Positions 34,829 through 45,066 of a DNA stretch of 64,000 nt are shown here, one piece after another. The position numbers and the translations under genes are program-made. A model generated the notes under the pieces. That model worked only from the letters and a program-made list of their open reading frames with translations, was not told the DNA's origin and did no database searches. Each line of letters begins with the position of its first letter. Within the stretch, counting starts at the first letter, position 1. The stretch comes from Pedobacter miscanthi (GTDB lineage Bacteria > Bacteroidota > Bacteroidia > Sphingobacteriales > Sphingobacteriaceae), in contig NZ_QNQU01000004.1 of assembly GCF_003315595.1 (NCBI RefSeq), positions 186,001-250,000 of the forward strand, written 5' to 3'.

Positions 34829-35311
34829 ATGATAAGAATTATGCGCTCTGCTGATTGGGAAGAAATCAGTGCTATCTATCGCGAAGGAATCGAAACAGGT
34901 ACTGCAAGTTTTAGAAGACCAGATATTTCGTGGAAAGACTGGGATTTATCACATCTCAAACCCTGCAGGTTTGTGGCGGTACAGGAGAAAGAAATTGTTG
35001 GGTGGTGCGCACTTTTGCCCGTAGTGGCCAATTATGAAGTTGGTGGTGTTGGAGAGATTGAAGTATATGTTAAACAGGGTTATAAAGGGCAGGGCATCGG
35101 TTCTTCTCTCTTAAGCGCTTTGATAACCGAAAGTGAAAAAAAAGGAATCTGGATGCTCCAGGCAGGCATTTTCCTGCAGAATTCGGCCTCATTAAAAATT
35201 CATGAAAAAGCTGGCTTCAGGGTGGTAGGATACAGGGAAAAGATAGGTAAAGCAAAAGGCGTTTGGCAGGATAACCTGTTGTTGGAAAGAAGAAATAAAT
35301 TGATAGCGTAA
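34829..35311 (+). CDS. GNAT acetyltransferase, phosphinothricin acetyltransferase-like
   Basis: The 160-residue protein is of the Pat/Bar branch: IRIMRSADWEEISAIYREGI at the start, GTASFR, the central VGEIEVYVKQGYKGQGIGSSLL with the acetyl-CoA loop QGIGSS, and IFLQNSASLKIHEKAGFRVVGY. It should acetylate a small amine such as an amino acid analogue (methionine sulfone or sulfoximine are typical for relatives). Substrate not determinable. It converges with a small lipoprotein gene across a bidirectional terminator. Confidence 0.85.
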   Translation: MIRIMRSADWEEISAIYREGIETGTASFRRPDISWKDWDLSHLKPCRFVAVQEKEIVGWCALLPVVANYEVGGVGEIEVYVKQGYKGQGIGSSLLSALITESEKKGIWMLQAGIFLQNSASLKIHEKAGFRVVGYREKIGKAKGVWQDNLLLERRNKLIA

Positions 35312-35323
35312 TAAAATAAAAAG

Positions 35324-35352
35324 GGCTTCGAACACCATTCGAAGCCTTTTTT
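35324..35352. terminator. Bidirectional terminator between convergent genes
   Basis: GGCTTCGAA (35324-35332) pairs with TTCGAAGCC (35338-35346), with an A run on the left and TTTTTT on the right, serving both the GNAT gene and the minus-strand lipoprotein gene. Confidence 0.88.
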
Positions 35353-35353
35353 G

Positions 35354-35623
35354 CTAGTATCTCAATAGCTGATAATCATCTGCATTTCTCCCTTTTTCAA
35401 ACCGTACAAGTTTTTCATTTCGGAAGAATAATTTGAAATCCGTAGCTGCATGATAAGTACTATAAATTCTGGTTCCATCTTCATTTGCAGCCACCAGTTC
35501 TGGTTTGTTTTTCTTTTTAAAATCAGATTCCGACATGCCCATTGTAAAAGTAGGTTCGAAGCCTACAAAGGCCCTGCAGCTCAGCATAACCAATGCCAGG
35601 CCAATTAAAATTAATTTTCTCAT
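35354..35623 (-). CDS. Small lipoprotein of unknown function
   Basis: The 89-residue product from ATG 35623 begins MRKLILIGLALVMLSCRAF, a lipoprotein signal with lipobox MLSC (Cys16). The mature part of about 70 residues includes FTMGMSESDFKKKNKPEL and ends YQLLRY. The phrase GMSESDFKK resembles SmpA/OmlA/BamE-like small lipoproteins (xGMSxxxV), but the match is weak. An upstream in-frame ATG at 35653 would place ten polar residues before the signal, so I chose the internal start. Confidence 0.7.
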   Translation of the reverse strand: MRKLILIGLALVMLSCRAFVGFEPTFTMGMSESDFKKKNKPELVAANEDGTRIYSTYHAATDFKLFFRNEKLVRFEKGRNADDYQLLRY

Positions 35624-35770
35624 GGTGTGTTTATTTGTGTGTATAGAGCGCAAATCAATAATAATGCCCTGATTTACACTAAAGTTTTCATCAAACTAAA
35701 ATTTTGGTTTGTAGTACTAATGCCTTGATTATGAATTAATTTCTTTTGGTAATTTTTTATTTACACACAA

Positions 35771-35821
35771 AAAAAACAGACTGTTATCTTTTGCATTTTT
35801 TGCAAAATCAAACAGTCTGTT
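35771..35821 (-). terminator. Rho-independent terminator after dapA
   Basis: On the minus strand, AACAGACTGTT (rc of 35811-35821) pairs with AACAGTCTGTT (rc of 35775-35785), enclosing a second hairpin TTTTGCA/TGCAAAA. A run of T residues follows at the left end. Confidence 0.75.
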
Positions 35822-35846
35822 CCAGAATATTATTATTGATAGGAGA

Positions 35847-36734
35847 TTAAGCTATTACACTTAATTTTTCTATTTCTGCTATAATTAATTGTTCTAAAGC
35901 TGATGATGCTTTAACCAATGGCAAACGTACGGTATCACCGCAAATACCGATATGTTTTAGAGCTGCTTTAACCCCCGCAGGATTACCTTCTGCAAAAGCT
36001 AAACGGGTAAATTCGATTAAGCTTAAATGCGCAGGTAAAGCTGCTTTATAATCGCCGGCCAAACATAGGTTTACCATATCGGTAAATTGTTTAGGTAATG
36101 CATTTCCGATTACAGAGATAATACCCGATGCCCCTAAGGCAATCATAGGTAAGGTAACAGGATCATCGCCCGAGATTAAAAGGAAATCTTTGGGTTTATC
36201 CCTCATAATCTGGTTAAACTGATCAAAACTGCCTGATGCTTCTTTGGTAGCGATGATGTTTTTAAAATCATGTGCCAATCTGCAGGTAGTTTCAGCACTC
36301 ATATTGCTTCCCGTGCGCCCTGGTACGTTATATAAAATCAGATCAAGCGGAGAAATTTCAGCTAGGTATTTATAGTGCTGGTAAATCCCTTCCTGCGTTG
36401 GTTTATTGTAATACGGACTAACCGATAAAATTGCGCTATAACCAGTAGTATCAAATGTTTTAATGTCTTCGGCAACTGCTAAAGTATTGTTTCCGCCGAT
36501 ACCGGCGACTAAAGGTAACCTGTTATTGTTAATTTCAGCAGTATAAGCCCACACCTTCTTCTTCTCGTCCTTGGTCATTGTAGCGGTTTCGCCGGTTGTA
36601 CCTAAAGAAACGAGGTAATCTATCCCTCCGTCTACCAAATGATTAATCAGGTTTTTTAAACCATTATAATCAACTGATCCATCTGTGTTGAAAGGCGTAA
36701 CCAATGCTACACCAGTACCCTGAAATTTGTTCAT
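35847..36734 (-). CDS. dapA: 4-hydroxy-tetrahydrodipicolinate synthase
   Basis: The 295-residue TIM-barrel enzyme starts at ATG 36734 (MNKFQGTGVALVTPFN). Features: SLGTTGETATM, the catalytic Tyr in LILYNVPGRTGSNM, the Schiff-base Lys in IIATKEASG and ISGDDPVTLPM. It condenses pyruvate with aspartate semialdehyde on the way to lysine and diaminopimelate, which feeds MurE. A longer frame to 36806 would read into the repeat sequence and is rejected. Confidence 0.96.
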   Translation of the reverse strand: MNKFQGTGVALVTPFNTDGSVDYNGLKNLINHLVDGGIDYLVSLGTTGETATMTKDEKKKVWAYTAEINNNRLPLVAGIGGNNTLAVAEDIKTFDTTGYSAILSVSPYYNKPTQEGIYQHYKYLAEISPLDLILYNVPGRTGSNMSAETTCRLAHDFKNIIATKEASGSFDQFNQIMRDKPKDFLLISGDDPVTLPMIALGASGIISVIGNALPKQFTDMVNLCLAGDYKAALPAHLSLIEFTRLAFAEGNPAGVKAALKHIGICGDTVRLPLVKASSALEQLIIAEIEKLSVIA

Positions 36735-36974
36735 TTTTAACTTATAATTATTGAATTTTGAATGAGAGATTGAATGGTGCATTTTATCATTCAATAATTC
36801 AATCATGCTCTCATTTTATTTTCTAATTGAATTTTGAATAATCACCAAATGCGTACTTACTACATTCAATCATTCAAACTCAATCATGCTCTCATTTTTT
36901 ACTTTTGCTATTGAATTTTGAATGAATGCTTCACTACATTCGATCATTCACCATTCAATCATTCATTCATTTCT
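36735..36974. repeat. Low-complexity repeats between dapA and ligA
   Basis: The 240-base gap is made of recurring words: ATTGAATTTTGAATG (or ATTATTGAATTTTGAATG), CATTCAATCATTCA, CAATCATGCTCTCATTTT (twice), and CTACATTC. ATTGAAT and ATTCAAT are reverse complements, so the stretch could form several hairpins. No gene is present. Confidence 0.6.
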
Positions 36975-39041
<2,067 letters not shown>

Positions 39042-39128
39042 TTAACAATTTATGCAATAATTCTATAAACATCTAAAATGAGTACAATTGTATAACTACC
39101 TGATTTTGTAGTGTTTCAGGGGCCTTAT

Positions 39129-39159
39129 TTTGTTTTATGGCATTAAAATTGTATTTTTA
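39129..39159 (+). promoter_or_regulatory. Probable promoter of the antitoxin/zeta-like pair
   Basis: TTTG (39129-39132), 19 bases, then TATTTTTA (39152-39159), which differs from TAnnTTTG by one base. The distance to the start codon at 39181 is 21 bases. Confidence 0.5.
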
Positions 39160-39180
39160 CGTTAGAAAGGATATTAAGTT

Positions 39181-39450
39181 ATGTCAGTAGTTAATATAGA
39201 AAAAGAAACAAAAAACGAAAAATATTTCGATGTTCTGCGTAATCTCCGTACAAAAAACTTTAATCGTAACCTTCCTTTTCTTATCCTTTCGAATAAACTT
39301 CCAAAGGGCCAGGTTTATAAAGAATATGCCGATGGACGTATAGAAGTCCAAGAAGTTTCTTCAGCAGGTGAAAATTTTAAAATTAAGGTATTAAAGACCT
39401 TGCCAGCAGAGGAAGCTGATCTTTTGCGGCTTAATTATGGACTACTCTAA
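39181..39450 (+). CDS. Small partner protein upstream of the zeta-like kinase (possible antitoxin)
   Basis: The 89-residue protein starts MSVVNIEKETKNEKYFDVLR and ends ADLLRLNYGLL. It is charged, has no membrane segment, and I see no DNA-binding motif or recognised domain. The stretch GQVYKEYADGRIEVQEVSS is beta-like. The 14-base overlap with the downstream zeta-like kinase gene and a shared promoter make it a likely antitoxin or regulator. It does not look like a classical epsilon antitoxin. Confidence 0.6.
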   Translation: MSVVNIEKETKNEKYFDVLRNLRTKNFNRNLPFLILSNKLPKGQVYKEYADGRIEVQEVSSAGENFKIKVLKTLPAEEADLLRLNYGLL

Positions 39451-40081
39451 GCCAACACTTTTGGTGATTTCTGGCCCTAATGGAGCAGGGAAATCAACTT
39501 ACATCCAAAGTATGCTTCCTGAGGAATTTGCAAATATCCTATCCTTTAACCGTGATGAAATCCGCATTGAATTTTTGAATCAACTTATTGACGAAGGTGC
39601 TTCGAAAACAGATCGGCTGAAAAATGCAACATCAATGATGGAGGCAAGACTTGTTTACGAGATGAAAGTTGCTATCTCTAAACAGGAACATTTTGTACTG
39701 GAAACTCCTTTGTCTGATCCCTATTATTGGACATACATAAATTTATTTGACGATGCAGGGTATCAGGTTCAGTTAAATTATTTATGTCTTGATACCGTAG
39801 AACAATGTAAAGCGAGGGTTCAACAAAGAATTTCGGAAGGTGGCCATGCTGTTTCACCGGAGACTATCAAAGGAGTTTACAACATGAATCTGGTTCACAT
39901 TAATAGTCAACTGAATAGTTTTGCTAGATTAGAATTGTACGATGGAACAATTATTCCAACCATGCTTTGTGCGATTGATAATAACAAAGTAGAATATTAT
40001 CATTCTGAAGCTTTCAAAAAAACATGGATAAAAAAGGGGCTTCCTACTTTATATAAAATGTTACAGGATGCAAAAAAATAA
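39437..40081 (+). CDS. Zeta-toxin-like P-loop kinase
   Basis: The 214-residue protein shows a Walker A motif ISGPNGAGKSTYI (residues 11-23), FNRDEIR, VLETPLSDPYYW, and RVQQRISEGGHAVSPETIKG near the middle. This matches the zeta-toxin-like predicted ATPases (COG4185), in which an Arg/His-rich lid (GGHxVxxxxI) follows the P-loop core. Zeta toxins phosphorylate UDP-N-acetylglucosamine and thereby block cell wall synthesis; whether this member does so is inferred. It overlaps the upstream small gene by 14 bases, the arrangement of a toxin-antitoxin pair. Confidence 0.8.
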   Translation: MDYSKPTLLVISGPNGAGKSTYIQSMLPEEFANILSFNRDEIRIEFLNQLIDEGASKTDRLKNATSMMEARLVYEMKVAISKQEHFVLETPLSDPYYWTYINLFDDAGYQVQLNYLCLDTVEQCKARVQQRISEGGHAVSPETIKGVYNMNLVHINSQLNSFARLELYDGTIIPTMLCAIDNNKVEYYHSEAFKKTWIKKGLPTLYKMLQDAKK

Positions 40082-40090
40082 CAATTCATT

Positions 40091-40768
40091 TTACAAATTT
40101 ATCTTCCCCTCAATCTCCTCAAAAATCTCCATAAAATCCTTTTGTAAAATTTCTTTAAAAACTGCCAATTCTAAAGTAAGCTGTTGCAATTGCTTTTCGT
40201 TCAGTGTTTCCGGCCAAAGGCGCATGCATATCCTGTTAAGCGCATAGCTGATGTTTTCGAGTTGCTGATAGCTGAGCAGGTATTTGCTGCTGATAAACTT
40301 TTCCAGAAAGTTGAAAAATACTTCCGGTTGTTTCAGGTTGCAATGTTCCAGAAAATCGCTTAACGATTCCTTTTTTACGGCATTAAGCTTATCGTAAAAG
40401 TGATGTACCTGAATCAGGTTATGTGCGATCAATAAATGATCCAACAAAAGCTCTAAGCCAATATGCGCAAGAAATGATGGCCTAACAAGAGTATTTTCTA
40501 CTATAGGTTTAATCAGCTGTTTTAATTCGGTGGTTTTCTCGAGGAAGAAATGAGAAGAGTGAAAAAATAGGTCTACCGCTAAATGCCTTTTCCAGCCGGC
40601 GAGCAGATTTTCTTCATCCGGGTTTCCTTTAAATAGAAATTCATTTTTCTGCGGGTATAAATTGGCTTCTTTTGCCGCATTTTTAATCAGATCCGGTAAT
40701 ACCGTCCCCATTACCACATTGGCGTCTTCACTTGCTCTGTCGAAATAATAATGTGATAAGAAGTTCAT
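40091..40768 (-). CDS. Uncharacterised protein, distantly like ACP phosphodiesterase
   Basis: The 225-residue cytosolic-looking protein is rich in Leu, Phe, His and Glu and mostly helical. The N-terminus MNFLSHYYFDR with GTVLPDLIKN resembles the start of the acyl-carrier-protein phosphodiesterase (AcpH) group, and HLAVDLFFHSS could give the His/Asp metal site of an HD-like fold. The similarity is weak, so a function is not assigned. It lies convergent to the zeta-like gene (10 bases between stops) and divergent from tyrS. Confidence 0.55.
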   Translation of the reverse strand: MNFLSHYYFDRASEDANVVMGTVLPDLIKNAAKEANLYPQKNEFLFKGNPDEENLLAGWKRHLAVDLFFHSSHFFLEKTTELKQLIKPIVENTLVRPSFLAHIGLELLLDHLLIAHNLIQVHHFYDKLNAVKKESLSDFLEHCNLKQPEVFFNFLEKFISSKYLLSYQQLENISYALNRICMRLWPETLNEKQLQQLTLELAVFKEILQKDFMEIFEEIEGKINL

Positions 40769-40856
40769 GCTGCAAGGTAATATTTTCTGTTATGGTTGTA
40801 AAGTTTGTATGGTAAAATATTAACGCAGCTAAAACCTGTTTTACAAAACCAACTAA

Positions 40857-40889
40857 TTTGCTTTAAACTAAGCTAAAATTTTATCTTTG
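40857..40889 (+). promoter_or_regulatory. Promoter of tyrS
   Basis: TTTG (40857-40860), 21 bases, then TATCTTTG (40882-40889) match the Bacteroidota sigma-ABfr type -33/-7 consensus exactly. The start codon is 28 bases downstream. Confidence 0.75.
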
Positions 40890-40916
40890 CACGCACATTA
40901 TTAAAGTGTTTGTACA

Positions 40917-42203
40917 ATGACGAATTTTGTTGAAGAGTTAAGATGGCGTGGCATGCTGCATGATATTATGCCGAATACTGAAGAAAAGTTAAACGAAGGT
41001 ATGACCTCTGGTTATATCGGTTTCGACCCTACTGCAGATTCGTTGCATGTTGGGCACTTAACGCAGATCATGACACTGATCCACTTTCAAAACGCCGGGC
41101 ACAAACCATTTGCTTTGGTTGGTGGTGCTACCGGTATGGTTGGCGATCCATCGGGTAAATCCGACGAGCGTAACCTGCAAACGCCCGAAATGATCGAGCA
41201 TAACTTAAAAGGAATGAAAAAGCAATTGGCTAAGTTCCTGAAATTTGAAGAAGGTGGTAATGGTGCAGTAATGGTTAACAATGCTGATTGGTTTAAGGAT
41301 ATGAACCTTTTTACCTTTATCAGAGATGTAGGTAAACACATTACCGTTAACTACATGATGGCAAAAGATAGTGTTAAAAGACGTTTGGAAGGCGATTCCG
41401 GATTATCTTTTACCGAATTCTGCTACCAGTTGATCCAGGGTTATGATTTTTATCATTTATGGAAAAATGAAAACTGTTTGGTGCAAATGGGCGGTTCAGA
41501 TCAATGGGGCAATATTGTTACCGGTACAGAGCTGATCAGAAGAAAAGATGCCGGAACGGCTTATGCCATCACTACTCAGTTGATTAAAAAAGCAGATGGA
41601 ACTAAATTCGGTAAAACTGAAAGTGGTGCTGTTTGGTTAGACCCGGAGAAAACTTCCCCATATAAATTTTACCAGTTTTGGTTAAACGCATCGGATGATG
41701 ATGTGAAAAAATGGATCCGTATTTTCACTTTAAAAAATAAAGAAGAGATTGAAGCTTTAGAGAAGGAACATGATGCTGCACCGCATCTGCGTATTCTACA
41801 GAAAGCTTTGGCTGAAGATATTACCATCAAAACCCATTCGGTAGAAGCTTTGGAAACCGCTATTAAAACATCCGAATTTTTGTTTGGAAACGGATCACTG
41901 GAATTTTTAAAAAGTTTATCGGAGAAACAGGTTTTGGAAATGTTCGAAGGTATTCCGCAATTTAATATCTCTAAGTCAGAATTAGGTGCCGGAATTGACG
42001 CAGCCTCACTGTTGGCAGAAAAAGCAGCCGTTTTTCCATCGAAAGGAGAGGCTAAGAAAACCATCCAGGGCGGAGGTGTTTCTGTGAACAAAGAAAAAGT
42101 GGCTGAAATGGCCCAAGTATTCAACGCGGATCATTTAATCAACGATAAATTTATCGTGGTTCAAAAAGGCAAGAAAAACTACTTTCTTTTAATTGCTGAA
42201 TAA
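40917..42203 (+). CDS. tyrS: Tyrosyl-tRNA synthetase
   Basis: The 428-residue class I synthetase shows the HIGH-type motif HVGHLTQI (about residues 42-49), [17 protein letters not shown], the tyrosine-binding [26 protein letters not shown] and the KMSKS-type loop [10 protein letters not shown]-terminal S4 RNA-binding domain follows (about 355-428, ending GKKNYFLL). It charges tRNA-Tyr. The promoter fits the phylum consensus exactly. A small membrane protein gene follows after 14 bases. Confidence 0.97.
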   Translation: MTNFVEELRWRGMLHDIMPNTEEKLNEGMTSGYIGFDPTADSLHVGHLTQIMTLIHFQNAGHKPFALVGGATGMVGDPSGKSDERNLQTPEMIEHNLKGMKKQLAKFLKFEEGGNGAVMVNNADWFKDMNLFTFIRDVGKHITVNYMMAKDSVKRRLEGDSGLSFTEFCYQLIQGYDFYHLWKNENCLVQMGGSDQWGNIVTGTELIRRKDAGTAYAITTQLIKKADGTKFGKTESGAVWLDPEKTSPYKFYQFWLNASDDDVKKWIRIFTLKNKEEIEALEKEHDAAPHLRILQKALAEDITIKTHSVEALETAIKTSEFLFGNGSLEFLKSLSEKQVLEMFEGIPQFNISKSELGAGIDAASLLAEKAAVFPSKGEAKKTIQGGGVSVNKEKVAEMAQVFNADHLINDKFIVVQKGKKNYFLLIAE

Positions 42204-42217
42204 TATTTACAGGCCCA

Positions 42218-42673
42218 ATGAAATTAAAGATAAAAGCTTTTTTCATTGGGCTTGAATTTAAGATAGAACGGGAAGTTGATATACCCGTTGAAATTCTTCA
42301 GGATCGCATCATAAGCGAATTAAAAAAGCTGGATTATAATATTTTGGATAGCTTACCAAATAAAACCATCTTTAAAGATCATAAGTACGATGGCAGAAAA
42401 GCAAGCGCTTTTGAAACATGGGAAAGGGCAAATGGCGGTAGCTTCGAAATCATTGAAAATAATCATCATCAAAGCTTGAAATTTCTATTTTCAGTATCTA
42501 TCGCAGAACCATTGTTTGCAATAATTGTTCTGGCATTGATGTGTTTTCTAATTGGCTATATGGTTTTTCCCTTTGCACTTGTAATTACTGTACTTAACAT
42601 TCAGAGAGGAATAGATGTGAAAAATAAAATGCAGCAAATTTTTAATGCGGTTGTTCAATCACCTGAAGGTTGA
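42218..42673 (+). CDS. Uncharacterised membrane protein
   Basis: The 151-residue protein has a charged N-terminal region of about 90 residues without a recognised domain and a hydrophobic hairpin of two segments (EPLFAIIVLALMCFLIGYMV and FPFALVITVLNI) near residues 103-135. It ends soon after in a short basic piece. It starts 14 bases after tyrS and may be co-transcribed. No function can be assigned. The N-terminal part should face the cytoplasm, since no signal peptide is visible. Confidence 0.6.
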   Translation: MKLKIKAFFIGLEFKIEREVDIPVEILQDRIISELKKLDYNILDSLPNKTIFKDHKYDGRKASAFETWERANGGSFEIIENNHHQSLKFLFSVSIAEPLFAIIVLALMCFLIGYMVFPFALVITVLNIQRGIDVKNKMQQIFNAVVQSPEG

Positions 42674-42679
42674 TTTTTC

Positions 42680-42790
42680 TATTGGTTGCGATGTAAAAAT
42701 AACTCCCTTGAAAAAGATTCTTCACTGTGTTCAGAATGACATGACGGCGGATGTAATTATCCGAGTTAATCTGCGAATCCGTGGCTAATT
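42680..42790. repeat. REP-like dispersed repeat and degenerate repeat text
   Basis: On the minus strand the sequence at 42714-42740 reads GTCATTCTGAACACAGTG followed by AAGAATCTT, a diverged copy of the element at 12288. The next 50 bases (ATCTGCGAATCCGTGGC) are of a low-complexity type often seen in intergenic DNA of this group. No gene is present between 42674 and 42911. Confidence 0.5.
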
Positions 42791-42911
42791 TGTTGCTAAG
42801 TTAAGATATAGTTTTAGCCATTCATATCCTTATCTCCCAAATCCATCTGCTTTTTTGCCTCATTCGTCTACAAAGGTTAATCCAGTAGCAAGGAATTGTA
42901 TCTTTGTGTAA

Positions 42912-44027
42912 ATGCCATTGATAGAAAGGATAGCGAAGTTCAGTTCCGCACACCGGTTCCTTAGCCATGTAATTTTTTGGCTCATCACCTCTGTTGTTTT
43001 CCTAAACCGTTACGAAGTAGCAGAATATAATGATGTTAAGTGCATTCTGGCCAGGCATATCTATTATATCCTGTTTACTGGTTTTGCTTCTTATTTTCTG
43101 GCATATATCATTATTCCAAAACTTATCACATCAAAAAAATATTATGTTGTGATAGGCTATTTCATTGCAGGCAGTTATATTATCTGTGTATTTTCGAGGA
43201 TAGCTGTGGTATATATTCTGGAGCCTGTTATCAGAATACCGCCTTTTGGACAGGAAACCATCTTTGAAATTATGATGGATGTACCCAAACTTATTACACA
43301 TTACTTTCCCTTAACTTTTTCTGCCGCCTGGATATTTGCTTTCATTAAACTGATCAAAGCGCAATATATTGCGCAACAGCACCAGCTTTCTGTTGAAAAA
43401 GAAAGGGCCGAAACAGAATTGAAAGCTTTAAAGGCACAACTTAATCCGCATTTTTTATTTAATACACTCAATAATATCTATTCACTTTCGCTCATCAATT
43501 CTCCGGTCACTTCAAAATCGATAGCTGGTTTGTCTGAAATACTCGATCACGTTTTATATAGATGTAACGGAATGTATGTGCCATTATCGGCCGAAATCAA
43601 CCTTATTAAAAATTATATAGCGCTCGAAAAACTGAGGTATGGTAATCGTTTACAGGTCAATTTTACACATGCAGTTGACCAGGAAATCATGATTGCACCA
43701 TTAATTTTATTATCGTTGGTAGAAAATGCCTTTAAACATGGCGCTGGCGAAGATGTGGGACTTCCGGTAATTAATATCGACATGAATTTAACAGCGGGAC
43801 ATTTCCGGTTTATGGTTTCCAATAGTTTTATTCCAGGCGAAGGCGAAGAAGACGGAAGGATCGGGATCAGCAACATTACTAAACAACTGCAGCTGATCTA
43901 CCCCGGTTTATATGATTTTAATACATCAACCCATGATCATATCTTTGTTGCACTGTTGCACATTAACCTAAAGAATCACATTATCAAAGAAGAACAACGT
44001 TATGAAAGTGAGATGTCTTTTAGTTGA
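42912..44027 (+). CDS. LytS-family sensor histidine kinase
   Basis: The 371-residue protein has four membrane helices in the first 150 residues (around 20-32, 50-70, 78-103 and 130-148), no extracytoplasmic sensor domain of size, a short coiled coil (VEKERAETELKALKAQ), and the His_kinase domain with LNPHFLFNTLNNIY, where His180 is the phosphorylation site. A degenerate HATPase domain follows (LSLVENAFKHGAG as N-box). It signals to the LytTR response regulator encoded next, whose start overlaps its end by 26 bases. Confidence 0.9.
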   Translation: MPLIERIAKFSSAHRFLSHVIFWLITSVVFLNRYEVAEYNDVKCILARHIYYILFTGFASYFLAYIIIPKLITSKKYYVVIGYFIAGSYIICVFSRIAVVYILEPVIRIPPFGQETIFEIMMDVPKLITHYFPLTFSAAWIFAFIKLIKAQYIAQQHQLSVEKERAETELKALKAQLNPHFLFNTLNNIYSLSLINSPVTSKSIAGLSEILDHVLYRCNGMYVPLSAEINLIKNYIALEKLRYGNRLQVNFTHAVDQEIMIAPLILLSLVENAFKHGAGEDVGLPVINIDMNLTAGHFRFMVSNSFIPGEGEEDGRIGISNITKQLQLIYPGLYDFNTSTHDHIFVALLHINLKNHIIKEEQRYESEMSFS

Positions 44028-44718
44028 TGATGAACCTTTGGCCATACAGCTGATCCAGAACCATATTAAGCTTTTGGATACCTTTGAAGTTGTTGGCACG
44101 TGCTCCAACGCGATTAAAGCTTTAGAATTACTGCGTACCACTCCTGTAGATCTTTTGTTCCTCGATATTAAAATGCCACAGATTACAGGTATCGATTTTC
44201 TTAAAACCTTGAAAAATCCACCTGCGGTGATTATTACAACAGCTTACCGCGAATATGCCATTGAGGGTTATGATCTCGACCTAATTGATTACCTGTTAAA
44301 ACCCATTACTTTCGATCGTTTTTTTAAGGCAGTAGACCGTTATTTAAGACTAAAAAGTCCGGTGGGTAAAACTGAAAGTTTGCAGGAAAACGAACAACAG
44401 TTTATCCATATTAAAGCGGGGGGAAAGTTTCATAACCTGAATAAAGATGAGGTACTATATATCGAAAGTTTAAAAGATTACATCACTATCCATTGCACTG
44501 ATAGAAAAATTACTGCCAAATACAAAATCGGTGATCTGGAAACAGAACTTTACAATAAAGACTTTTTGCGGATCCATCGCTCATTTATCATAAACATGAA
44601 AAAAATAAGTGCTTTTACTAATTATGATATTGAAATAGGAACAAAGGAACTGCCGATAGGGGCGAGTTATAAAGAATACGTTTTTAAGAAACTCCAGCAG
44701 TCAGCACTATTGAAGTAG
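44002..44718 (+). CDS. LytTR-family response regulator
   Basis: The 238-residue protein has a receiver domain (MKVRCLLVDDEPLAIQL at the start, phospho-acceptor Asp55 in FLDIKMP, Thr in VIITTAYREYA, Lys in YLLKPITF) and a LytTR DNA-binding domain (about 130-238: FIHIKAGGKFHNL, VLYIESLKDYITIHC, FLRIHRSFIINMKKI). It is the partner of the LytS-type kinase upstream. Targets are unknown. Confidence 0.93.
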   Translation: MKVRCLLVDDEPLAIQLIQNHIKLLDTFEVVGTCSNAIKALELLRTTPVDLLFLDIKMPQITGIDFLKTLKNPPAVIITTAYREYAIEGYDLDLIDYLLKPITFDRFFKAVDRYLRLKSPVGKTESLQENEQQFIHIKAGGKFHNLNKDEVLYIESLKDYITIHCTDRKITAKYKIGDLETELYNKDFLRIHRSFIINMKKISAFTNYDIEIGTKELPIGASYKEYVFKKLQQSALLK

Positions 44719-45066
44719 TATTTTTTACTATTAGCTAAAAAAGCCACAATTAGTGGCTTAAATGAGTTTGCTATGTTTAGATAGATTAATTGAATACATA
44801 AAACTTGTTAAAACATTTATAACACTTATATCTCTTTACTGAGATAAATGGCATAAGTGTTTTAAAGATAAAACCTCTCGGGACCCTATATGTTTCGAAG
44901 TTTTTGCACTTCGGACAAGATAGGCCGGTTTTAACCAGGGTTAATTCTTCTGATGGTATCATAATAAGTTGGCTTGTTGGGATAAACCAAATTTAAACAA
45001 AATAAATGCAAATATTGTAGTAGGAAAACTACCATTTTATTCATTTCATCTACTATTATACGCAAT
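44719..45066. other. Intergenic region between convergent genes
   Basis: The 348-base stretch includes a weak hairpin AAGCCAC/GTGGCTT (44741-44759) that may end the LytTR gene, and CGAAGT/ACTTCG around 44894-44911. No open frame of note and no RNA gene was recognised. Confidence 0.4.

Noticed and set aside
36735..36806. Longer start for dapA (24 extra residues)
   Set aside because: The extension is translated from the intergenic repeat words and the family start is at MNKFQGTG.
41669..42124. 151-residue open frame on the minus strand
   Set aside because: Fully antisense to tyrS, which is certain; no domain in the antisense product.
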